A stretch of 24,137 nucleotides of DNA, taken from assembly GCA_009602735.1 (NCBI GenBank), contig WELA01008001.1:160402-184538 (forward strand), written 5' to 3'. Below are positions 11,401 to 24,137 of this stretch, one piece after another. The notes beneath the pieces were generated by a model. It was not told the origin of the DNA, did not search any database, and worked only from the letters and a program-made list of their open reading frames with translations. The number at the start of each line of letters is the position of its first letter. Positions within the stretch are counted from its first letter, which is position 1. The position numbers and the translations under genes are program-made. Source of the DNA: Mesotaenium endlicherianum. Taxonomy: Eukaryota > Streptophyta > Zygnematophyceae > Zygnematales > Mesotaeniaceae.

Positions 11401-14400
11401 GACGAGCGTGGAAAGTTTCCTACAAGAGGTACGAGATTTTGCAAAAAGATAGAGAGCAAGAGAAGGGAGAAACAGTCGGGGGGGAAGGGGGGGGCGAGAG
11501 CACACGCGCGCTCACTGAAGGGCTCTGGAGTGGCGAGCCCAGCAAGTTTACTTCAAGAAAAAAGAGCGAGCGAGCGAGTGAGCCAACAAGAGAGAGTGAG
11601 AGAGGAGGGGGCACATGGAGGGGAGGGGGAGGGGGAGGGGGGGGGGAGGGCGAGGGGAGGAGACAGAGAGAGCGAGAGCGCCCTCACTGAAGGGGCTTGG
11701 GATAACAAACTCAGCAAGGTTACTACAAGAGGAGAGCGGGAGCAAGCAAGCAAGCGAGAGGGAAAGAGAGGAGGGACAGAGAGGGAGCATGCTCACTGAA
11801 GGGCTTGGGGATGACGAGCTCGAGCGATCCGCACGGCAGGCGGCGCGCGCCCAGCAGGCCCACCGCGCGGCGCGACTGCACGGCGCGCAGGAAGCGGTCG
11901 ACCATGAAGAGGAACAGCCCCAGCAGCGCCACAGGGAACTCAAAGTCGCCGATGTGCATAATGAGCAGCACCACGAAGAGCGCGTACAGGTGGTGCGTGT
12001 AGTAGAAGCGCTCGAAGTGGCGCAGCCGCACGGGCTTCAGCGAGGTGGCCCACATGGCCCAGCCCACGAGCAGCGCCAGGAAGCCCGGCAGGTGCGCGTT
12101 GGCCGTGGGCAGCCACTCGAACAGCTGCGCAGCCGCACGCGCGCACATTCACACACGCACACACGCAGGCACGCACGCACATGCACATGCACACACACGC
12201 GCATGCACGCACGCACATGCACACGTACGCACACACGCATGCACAGTTGGGATGTTTGGCACAGTCAGCACGTCTGAGCTCGTTTGGCTCGCTGGCTTGT
12301 TCGGCACATTCGGCGCGTTGAAGCAAGGCTCGAGTACTGTGCCTCCCTTTGGCAGCAGTTACGCTCACTCCTTGGTCACACGAGCGCTCACACTCACATT
12401 TGTACACAAAGAGACACGCACACACGCGCACACATGCACACGCACCCACATGCATGCACGCACGCATGCACGCACACGTAGAGATGCACGTACACAGCTA
12501 CACAAAACACCTAGACTTATTCATGAGTAGTAGCAGGAAGTGCAGCAGCTCAACTCTGCTCTCAGCTCTCACCTCTTAGCTCTCAGCTCCCTTTCAGCTC
12601 TCAGCTTTCAGCTCCCAGCTCAGCGCAGCACAGCAAACAGAACAGCCGCGCAGGGCACAGTGCAGAGCGCACCTTCTCGACGAGGTCGCCGTCGATGGTC
12701 CAGATGATGATGAAGGAGACGCCGTGCACGGTGAAGATGGCCAACATGAGCGTGGCCAGCCACGTGTGGAAGCGCACGGCGCGCTCCCACGGGATGTCCA
12801 CGGCGCGCAGCAGCACCGAGTTGCGCGCGACGGGGAAGAGCAGGAAGCTGAAGACGACGAGCCCCGTGAGGCCCAGCTTGGCCGACCCGTAGCCCCACTT
12901 CTCCAACCACCTGTACTCCCCCCCCCCCCNNNNNNNNNNNNNNNNNNNNNNNNNNNNNNNNNNNNNNNNNNNNNNNNNNNNNNNNNNNNNNNNNNNNNNN
13001 NNNNNNNNNNNNNNNNNNNNNNNNNNNNNNNNNNNNNNNNNNNNNNNNNNNNNNNNNNNNNNNNNNNNNNNNNNNNNNNNNNNNNNNNNNNNNNNNNNNN
13101 NNNNNNNNNNNNNNNNNNNNNNNNNNNNNNNNNNNNNNNNNNNNNNNNNNNNNNNNNNNNNNNNNNNNNNNNNNNNNNNNNNNNNNNNNNNNNNNNNNNN
13201 NNNNNNNNNNNNNNNNNNNNNNNNNNNNNNNNNNNNNNNNNNNNNNNNNNNNNNNNNNNNNNNNNNNNNNNNNNNNNNNNNNNNNNNNNNNNNNNNNNNN
13301 NNNNNNNNNNNNNNNNNNNNNNNNNNNNNNNNNNNNNNNNNNNNNNNNNNNNNNNNNNNNNNNNNNNNNNNNCCCCCCCCCCGGGGGTCCCCGTTCCACG
13401 GTTCCACAATAGAGACAAAAAGCAGGTGAGTGGCAACCTTTGCTTCTCGAGCTGCCTGTTGTGCCCCCCCAACCCTGAGATTAGATGGAAACAGAATGTC
13501 CTTCAGGCACGTGGATGCGCGCGCCGGAACCCGCCTTCTCAGGGTGATTCTAATGCTGAGGGCGGAAACACTTCCCATTGCAGACAATTACGCGCGCACG
13601 CCCCTGTGACAACATGTGTGTGTGTGTGTGTGTGTGCGTGTGTGTGGGTGCGCGCGCGCGTGCAGGCATGGGCGAAAGCGTGAGTGAATGAGAGTCCCCT
13701 GAGGGACTTAGTCTCCTGCTGAGACGGGTGGAACAGACGGGCTGCGGGAAATGAGAGCCCAGTACCCCTTCACCCTTGAGTTCAGAGTTTCACGCCAAAT
13801 GGAGCGGGAGGCGGCTAAAGTAACAATTTGCTTCGTGAAAGCACGACAGCACGTGCGTGCTCTCTCACTCCAGCGGGGGGACCACGTGAAGGTAAACCCC
13901 AACGTTCTCCTTGCAAGGGAAAGGGGCTCGCGCAGCCTGCAGCCACCTCTGCTGCTCCTGCAGCAAGCCTTCAACTACAAGGCCCTTCTCCTGATGCCCC
14001 AGGAGGAGGAGGAGGAGGAGGAGGGGGACGAAAAGGGGGCGGGGGGAATTACTCCCGGAGAAACAACTACGGCAAGGACCAGGCAGCCAGGCTGACACGT
14101 CAGCCCTCATGCTTTTGGAGAAGCATTGTTTGCTTCTCTGTGAATTTGGTCAATTGTCACATGTTTGGAACAAGTTCTGCTCTCCCCTTCCCATCCAGGT
14201 GGCTGTTCTATATCACTTGCTTGGCTGTGTTCTAGCTCTGCTCTGCCCCCCGCGGAGCTCTGTAAGCAAGGAAGGAGGTAGGCAGGGAGAGCGAGGGAGG
14301 GAGGGAAGGAGGAAGGGCGAGAACAAGGGAGAGGGAAAGAGAGGGGGGGGAGATGGGGAGGGGTTGAGCGAGGGAAGGAGGGAAGGAGGGAGGAAGAGAG

Positions 14401-17400
14401 AGGGAGAAGGAGGGAAGAGGGAGGGGAGGGGGAGAGAGGGAGGAAGCAAAAGAGAGAAGGAGAGGGAGGGAGGAGGGAGAGAGAGGGGGGGGAGGGGAGG
14501 GAGGTAGAGGGAGAAAAGGAGAGCGAGCGAGATGAGAGACAAGAGCGCCAGGGAGGGAAGGAAAGAGGGAGATGGTCAGAGTGAAAGGGGATGAGATAGC
14601 GAGAGAGAGAGAGGCTAAAGGCAGTAGTACAATGTTGGTGCTGTGCACACCTACTTCCTTTCCCCATGCGGACCCCATCACTTATGAGAGACGCCAGCCG
14701 GAAATCTAGTGCTCTGTGATGCTCCTGCGCCCTCTGTGTATATCCACGCTGGGATAGGTCCACGTGCGGGCCAGCAGCAGCTGTGTTGTAGGCTACGGAG
14801 GCAGTCGTGGAAGGTCAGCCTTCTGAATCTAGCACGCACTCACGGTGTGCCCGTGCCCATGCTCGTGCTGCTCCTTCACCTCCTCGCTACCTCCAGCACT
14901 TTCACTCACCTTTGTGTGTGACAGGGCTCTATAACCCCAACCTCCTCCTTCTCATATGGACGCCATCAATTATTGTACTTGTCGTAGTCGTTGGCGAGAT
15001 CCAGAGTCCTGCTGTGTGTTAATTGCAACTACGAGTAATGACAAACGCATATAGAAGCGTCTCTCGGCCTACTGAGAGAACACAACAATCAAGGGGTAAA
15101 GAGGGAGGCGGGGAGGAGGGGAGGAGGGGGAAGAAGAGGGTGTGTAAGGGGGAGGAAATGTGACGTGCGAGCTCGTTGGCGGTGCTGGCTCGCTCGTCGG
15201 AACTGTGGCAGCCAGGAGCCTGCCACTTGGCAGAGGGAATGGGAGGGTGCGTGCAAAGGGCAGGAGACTGGAGTGTCGCAACTCACTTGGCGTGCTCGAT
15301 GGGGAAGGCCCCCGCCTGGATGAGCGCCCAGATGCGCAGCGTGTAGTGCACCAGGATGGCTGCCACCGCCGCTACGAACACGATGATGCCCAGCACCTCG
15401 GCCACCGTCAGGATGCCAAGTGGCCCCCTGATGGCCACCGGATACGTCCACAGGCGCTCCCAGAAGGACGGCCTGCGCCTGCTCCGCACCCACACGCACA
15501 CCCACAGCCGCTCAGCTTTCACGCAACTCTTTCGCGCGTGCCACCTCGTTTCCTCAAGAGCAGGGAGAAAGGGGGAGGGGCATCTCAAGTCCTTTCTTCC
15601 CTCCAACCTACAAAGACCAGTGAGGCTTCACACTCTCTACTTCTTGACTTTCTATCAACTGAACTCTCCAGCTCTCTTTTGAGCTCCCTCTGTTCAGTGA
15701 CACTGGCGGTGTCACTGGCGCAGGCAGCGGATGCAAAGGCAGGGTAGAGCTTATCATTATCCTGCTTGCCGCATTCCACCCAGCCTCTCCCTCTCCCTCT
15801 CCAGCATCCTCTCCTCTTTTTCTGTCCTCTCCTTACTCCACGAAGGACTGTTGCGACCTGTTCTTATACCTGTGTTCTCGTTTAATTGACACCTGGCCCC
15901 TGACAGCAATGCAAGGGTTGTGATTTTGAAACATGGAAAAGGTGCACACAATCAATGAGCAGCAAAGAGCAAGAGACGCTACAGAACCAGTTCTGGAGTC
16001 GACACATGTTTGTCGTCTTTCACAGCCTGGCAAGACGTCACCAGAGAAAAGTACCTGGACTAAGAACAAACAACTGCCAGGTGCCATGCTGGGTGTGGAG
16101 TCATCAAGTAAGTGAGGAGCAATGAAACACCACAGCGGAACCAGTCCCCAACGCTTACGATCAGAACAACCCCGCGTCCCGTACGCACGGGCTCAAGACC
16201 ACAAAACAGGCACTAGCTGGCGCTTATTATTGGTTCCTTAGGCTCGGAAATGTTTCACTGCCTTTCACGTGCACGCTCCTGATTCATTGCTATTTCTTAT
16301 CTTCTAATTCTATAAATATTATTCTGATTCTAATTCTATAAATCTTATCATTATATTACTATCAACTACATTTAGTATCTATTACTAGAGTTCTGTTCAG
16401 GCACGCAGCATCTGGGAGATGCTTGTGTGGCAGACAAGGAGTCGAGAGCTTCAAGCGTGACATATTCCCGGACTTTTATCGTTCAGCGGTAGCCACACTC
16501 TTTCCTGATCCCACCACCGGCTAAGACTTAAGTGGTCCAGAAACTGAGCTGAAGCTTGTGAAGAGGCTCTCAAGAATGGAATATCTTTGCATACACGAAT
16601 ATAATCAGCAGACCAATATCAATTGTATTTAGAAACTTGAACGTGAAGTATGTCAAGGGGTATATCTAGTTCACCACTACTGTCGTGAAATAAAGATCTG
16701 GTATATGTAACATACTAGTAACACACTAAATATACTGGATCCTGTGTGATGCTCGCCCTTGCTCATCCCTGGGACTTCACTAGAGTTCATGCCTGTTTGT
16801 GATGCAGATCCCCTTCACTATGGCAGCACTCTACCCCGACATGAAGCCCTCAACCCGTGACCCCACTCACAGGTCAACAAAGCTTCTTGAAGTAATGCAA
16901 GAAGTTTCCGTCATTAAAGAGATGCAGGGTGGGGGACGAAAGCTGTGAAGGTGACGTAGGCTCGGCCTTACTTCTTTTGATTGGGTGGAGGAGCCAGTGC
17001 AGTGTAGAAGGGGGCCACTGCCGCCAAGCCCACAACAGGCAGAGCGAATACTAGCAGCACAGGAACTGCACGACCCACAAAATGGAACCCCCAACACTCC
17101 AGCCTCAGCATGTGATCTTAGTACAGCAAAATGGAAGATGTCTGAATAAAATAAAAGATGACTGAATTACAAGCACTTGCATTTTGAACTCTTAGAACTG
17201 CACATTGTGCTGGAAATTCAGCAGAGTCCTTGATGTTTTGGCTCTAGCTTTTCTTAACGAAATATGATAGCACGTAAGTTGATCAGCTCTGTAGCTACCT
17301 TTAGTTCAAAACATAATATATATATTTAATGCTCTAGTTAGCACAACGAAAGGACCCCCTCTGAGTACTTTCCATCTCCAACAAGTTTGCATTTAGATCT

Positions 17401-17682
17401 TGATACGAGTGAGCAAATGTGCAGAATGCAGAAACACAAGTGCTTGATCGTATGCGTACCACTGTTCCCCAGTATGAAAGCATCCTTGAAATGTGTGACG
17501 GATACGAGCACGCCAAACCTGAATGGATCATCCAGAAGCTTTAAGCTGAAATACAACCACGCTACCAGAGTTATTAGCATGATTCCTCCAAGGACGAATC
17601 GACCAACAGCTCTTGCCTTCTGGCCAGAATTTTTACTACTCCCCAACAAGGGAGATAGAGCTGCATCATCCCCGTGAGCCAT
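8464..17682 (-). CDS. FRO: FRO-type ferric-chelate reductase (flavocytochrome b), 8 exons, about 739 aa
   Basis: Known family role: transfers electrons from cytosolic NADPH via FAD and two hemes across the membrane to ferric chelates. Exons in coding order: 17682-17460, 17065-16972, 15478-15287, 12910-12673, 12124-11797, 10692-10413, 9850-9159, 8636-8464; every phase matches. Residues (approximate): membrane helices 29-50 and 75-98; YPVAIRGPLGILT near 117-130, typical of plant FRO. Heme histidines are H218 and H232 (FHTWL...TVHG), and H293 and H306 (YYTHHLY...MHIGD). FAD motif WHPFSV is at 380-385, nucleotide motif AGGIGITPF at 460-468, and VLVCGPES at 700-707. Two extra helices inserted in the NADPH-binding part (about 545-620) are also a plant-FRO hallmark, distinguishing it from NADPH oxidases. 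The start ATG has purines at -3 and +4. One intron contains a 443-N gap. The intron after the 11797 exon end carries copies of that exon end. Confidence 0.95.
8987..9037 (-). CDS. Candidate phase-1 cassette exon in the last FRO intron
   Basis: Between the FRO exons ending at 9159 and starting at 8636 there is a 51-base open segment. It is preceded on the minus strand by a TTCAG acceptor and followed by a CAAG|GTAAAA donor, one of the better donors in the window. It begins and ends in phase 1, exactly as the flanking exons require. It would insert 17 residues (E, then CFDGYTIVFVNTADWQ) between YGSRPDVP and VLEGVAKRL. Family members normally run straight from YGSRP to the VLVCGP region, so it may be cryptic or alternatively spliced. 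Confidence 0.3.
10075..10113. repeat. (GC)n(GT)n alternating tract
   Basis: Lies in the FRO intron 9851-10412 and is read as AC/GC in the transcript. The region around it (9950-10140) is rich in AT/CA alternation. No coding signal on either strand. Confidence 0.75.
10282..10308. repeat. CAGCAAAC octamer repeat, 3+ units
   Basis: Three perfect CAGCAAAC units followed by a decayed CAAGCAAG unit, in the FRO intron 9851-10412. Confidence 0.8.
11090..11830 (-). repeat. Tandem copies of an FRO exon 3' end plus splice donor
   Basis: The true exon ends at 11797 (minus strand ...CCCAAGCCCTTCA|GTGAGC). In the following intron, related segments end at about 11688 (CCCCTTCA|GTGAGG), 11516 (GCCCTTCA|GTGAGC), 11375 (GCCCTGCG|GTGCGC) and 11197 (GCCCTGAA|GTGGGC). 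A very weak copy lies near 11100. Each also repeats a shared segment, on the plus strand AGCAAGGTTACTACAAGAGG, and is separated by purine-rich filler. Spacings are 109, 172, 141 and 178 bp. On the minus strand, copies still read VIPSPFSE or ATPEPFSE where the exon reads VIPKPFSE. This shows that coding sequence was duplicated into the intron. Confidence 0.85.
12135..12482. repeat. (CA)n/(GCAC)n-rich intron
   Basis: Two CA/GCA-rich blocks (12135-12242 and 12398-12482) flank unique sequence in the FRO intron 12125-12672. On the transcribed minus strand they are GT/GC tracts. The first block begins 11 bases beyond the acceptor of the exon starting at 12124. This repeats the pattern seen before ERGIC3 exons. 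Confidence 0.75.
12540..12625. repeat. AGCTCTC-type short tandem repeat near an FRO donor
   Basis: About nine imperfect 6-8 bp units of AGCTCTC / AGCTCCC / AGCTTTC, lying 50-130 bp beyond the donor at 12672 in the FRO intron. No coding potential. Confidence 0.7.
12930..13372. other. Assembly gap (443 N) flanked by C runs
   Basis: The N block is bordered by an 11-base C run on the left (12918-12929, with one T nearby) and a 10-base C run on the right (13373-13382). It lies inside the FRO intron 12911-15286, with its left edge only 19 bases from the splice acceptor at 12911-12912. The gap may also hide exons of a plus-strand gene (see 13763-13891). Confidence 0.95.
13614..13662. repeat. (GT)n/(GC)n alternating tract
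   Basis: GT run passing into GC alternation, followed directly by gtgcaggc. Lies in the large FRO intron. On the plus strand it ends in a GTGCAG, like the GT/GC tract before the ERGIC3 exon at 2669. Confidence 0.7.
13763..13891 (+). CDS. Candidate plus-strand exon nested in the FRO intron
   Basis: Open segment of 43 codons with an AG before it (gagcccag) and GTAAAC after it. It reads like ordinary protein (YPFTLEFRVSRQMEREAAKV...SLQRGDHVK) rather than repeat sequence. An ATG-started frame from 13751 runs through it to 14095. About 370 bp upstream, a perfect CAG|GTGAGT donor at 13424-13429 closes an open segment (PRFHNRDKKQ) next to the gap, in a compatible phase. I do not recognise the family. 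FEFR/REAAKV and QRGDHVK loosely recall nucleic-acid-binding folds such as cold-shock domains, but this is a guess. It lies opposite the minus-strand FRO intron, so it would be a nested gene. Confidence 0.25.
13936..14110 (+). CDS. Candidate glycine-rich (RGG-like) plus-strand coding segment
   Basis: A GGA-repeat-containing segment which in one plus-strand frame reads nine glycines, RKGGGGNYSRRNNYGKDQ and AARLTR. This is the kind of tail seen on RNA-binding proteins. In the neighbouring frame, continuous with the ATG frame at 13751, the same DNA reads seven glutamates then GDEKGAGG. The glycine frame needs a very short (44 bp) intron after 13891, so the correct frame is undecided. It may be only a GGA microsatellite. 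Confidence 0.2.
14264..14620. repeat. Polypurine tract (GGGA/GAGA-rich), about 350 bp
   Basis: Almost pure purines on the plus strand, with irregular GGGA, GGAA and GAGA units. Long open frames on the minus strand here (Ser/Pro/Leu-rich) come from composition. Such tracts can form triplex DNA. It lies in the FRO intron 12911-15286. The rest of that intron (14640-15286) shows no conserved gene. Confidence 0.8.
15479..16971. other. Second FRO intron, AT-rich, no gene seen
   Basis: 1493-bp intron. The part from about 16140 is AT-rich and low in simple repeats, unlike the GC-rich introns elsewhere in the gene. I see no exon that fits either phase or family. Confidence 0.6.
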
Positions 17683-19429
17683 GTCTCCGATTGCCCAAGT
17701 AAGTCTCCTCAAACTCGACCCAATTCACTTCCTAACTGAGCCAGCTCCCTTTCACCCCTCCTATGCAATTCACCTTAAAGCATTCCCAAGACTTCTAAAA
17801 CATGAAGTACATCAAAAGAGTGAGCGAAAAAGCGTATGTGCGCGGTTCCTATTCTCCAGCTCAGGAGCTAATCTCGAGGACAGAGATCATTTTGTGCATG
17901 GCTATAACGGAGCGCAGGACAACCACGGTGACGAGTGCCTTCACTCGTCTACGCATGGGCTAGCGCGTCGACAATGGGGGACCCGCGACTGCCCGCAACC
18001 GTCAAGAGAAAGTCCGTCTGCCCGTCATCTAATTGGCCGAGGCAGGCCAGCGTCGTTGAAGTATCAACGCATATAGTGGCCTCATATTGGCCAATGATGG
18101 CCCTTCTAGTCATTTTCATGAGTCGTTCGTCAACATGCCGGTACGTGCAGTCTCATTGCCGACTATTTTCTGATGAAAATTATCGACACTTAAAAATATT
18201 TGTCTTATAATTGAAGGTCAGAGAAAGTCAAGGTTGACTAGATGCCGACAAGCCACAGTCAATTTGGACGGCCAAGATTGATCAAAAGTCAAGGCAAGTG
18301 CATGCATCCTCGACGCCACCATTAACCACAGCCATATGCACTTCGAACGCGGATCGAACAAAGTCGAACCAGGGTTGAACAAAGCTGCCGCGACCTTGGC
18401 CCACGTGATGGGTCGTCCTCTTGAACAGCTTGTTTTGCATCACTCAGCATGGAGATTTTCCTGCCAGACGTCAGACTGCAGTAACAGCCGTCAGGAAAAG
18501 TAATGCATGTTGAACGTTCAAAAGTCGCTCGGAAGGAGTACGAACGAATAGAAGCCATGAAGTATGCACAAGGAGACGTAAAGAAAAGAGGAAGTCGTGG
18601 GGTACGCGCATGGGGGGAAATCCGGCGCTAATGTTTTTTCCTTGGATTCTAAAATACGCGTCGCTAATATTTTGAAGTTTTCAGCTATTTTTTTTGCTTT
18701 CATTTTAGGTTCCTGCTATTGCAGGGAAAAACTGTCATGTATGCAAACCAAATTATCATGTTCTTCCATGATGACTTCAATTATCAAGGTTTACCACCCT
18801 CATTCGCCTGCTGTATCACACCCCCACACTATGTCGTCCGTTCAAAGGAGTAACGGCAACGACTGATATGTGTGCTGCATCAGCGTCCTTTCCATCTTGC
18901 ATATTGCACTAGCAACTTGTCCAATACTCCAACTTTAAACCTTAACTTGAAAAAAATATGTTGGGATCATTAACGACATCACATACCACAAGAAGTTATG
19001 TCATTTGTGTCTCATTAGTGCCTGTCAGCTACTCATCAAGGCCATGTTCTCTGCTTTCTAGTTCCTCCTATGTACACGTGCTCCAAAGGTACTAATAGGT
19101 GGACCCACTTGACCGCGTGTAAGCCGCCAAAGGTGCCTCAATGTTCGTATTATTGCCTAACCCCTTATGGCTTTTTCGGCTTCTTAATGTGAGGCTGTCA
19201 CAACCTTTTGAGTGTACAAGAGTAACTACCAATTTGGCCTAACATTTCGGCGAACAAGAACCACAACTTGAGTCAATCAAGGCCCGTCAAACATGCAATC
19301 AAACAAACACAAATACGCTATACGTGCAATAACGAAGTGCTTGTGGCCTCCAGTGTGGCGTTTACATCCGTCAACTTAACCAATAATAACATTGACATCA
19401 TATATCATGTTCCCAAACATTTGTGTACT
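17683..19429. other. Intergenic region: 3' side of the P4-ATPase and 5' side of FRO
   Basis: Holds the presumed FRO promoter and 5' UTR (near 17690-18300) and the 3' UTR of the flippase gene (below 19430). AT-rich and nearly free of microsatellites. A small inverted repeat AGTCAA-GG-TTGACT lies at 18226-18239, with other GTCAA boxes nearby (18215-18295). A plus-strand 131-codon open frame (17681-18076) has no recognisable features. No RNA gene was found. Confidence 0.55.

Positions 19430-24137
<4,708 letters not shown>

Noticed and set aside
14107..14763. Ser/Pro/Leu-rich minus-strand frames
   Set aside because: Low-complexity translation of the polypurine tract.
8464..17682. Assignment of the reductase as an NADPH oxidase (NOX)
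   Set aside because: The GPLGILT segment, the heme-His arrangement and the extra helices inside the NADPH-binding half match the FRO ferric-reductase layout; no EF-hand region is seen.
17681..18076. 131-codon plus-strand frame starting at the reductase start region
   Set aside because: No recognisable domain; overlaps the reductase start codon on the opposite strand; no supporting splice or homology signal.

Overview
This is a eukaryotic nuclear window from a gene-sparse, intron-rich genome. Three conserved protein-coding genes can be assembled by hand from short exons separated by GT-AG introns of about 370-2400 bp. Introns are full of microsatellites: CT, GT/GA, alternating GT/GC, GGGA and long G or C runs. 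The plant-type ferric reductase and a highly plant-like ERGIC3 suggest an alga or other protist (chromerid-like, for example). I cannot fix the species from sequence alone. There are no operons, CRISPR arrays, tRNA or rRNA genes that I can see.

Layout. (1) About 1-5590, plus strand: the C-terminal part of an ERGIC3/Erv46 cargo receptor of the early secretory pathway, in eight confident exons ending at 5590. Its N-terminal exons are upstream or too diverged to place. (2) 5591-8463: a 2.9 kb AT-richer convergent intergenic region carrying a degenerate tandem array built on GGTACGCG and GACGTCGAAGC cores. (3) 8464-17682, minus strand: a complete FRO-type ferric-chelate reductase (about 739 aa in eight exons), interrupted by one 443-base assembly gap inside an intron. 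(4) 17683-19429: intergenic. (5) 19430 to beyond the right edge, minus strand: the C-terminal 611 residues of a P4-type ATPase (phospholipid flippase) in five exons. Reductase and flippase are tandem; the reductase and ERGIC3 are tail to tail. Nothing suggests that the three genes act in one pathway. All are endomembrane or plasma-membrane proteins.

The most unusual signal is in the flippase and reductase introns. At three exon 3' ends (reductase exon ending 11797; flippase exons ending 21997 and 20492) the last 20-35 bases of the exon plus its GT splice donor are repeated three to six times into the following intron, as diverged tandem copies that keep a usable GT donor. At one exon 5' start (22216) the acceptor-spanning segment is likewise copied twice into the preceding intron. 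One decoy donor (21871) is in frame and open and would add 42 residues. I do not recognise a named element that does this. It looks like splice-junction-spanning tandem duplication as a way of lengthening introns, or of creating alternative donors. A second curiosity is that most acceptors lack a pyrimidine tract and instead follow G-rich or alternating purine-pyrimidine DNA.
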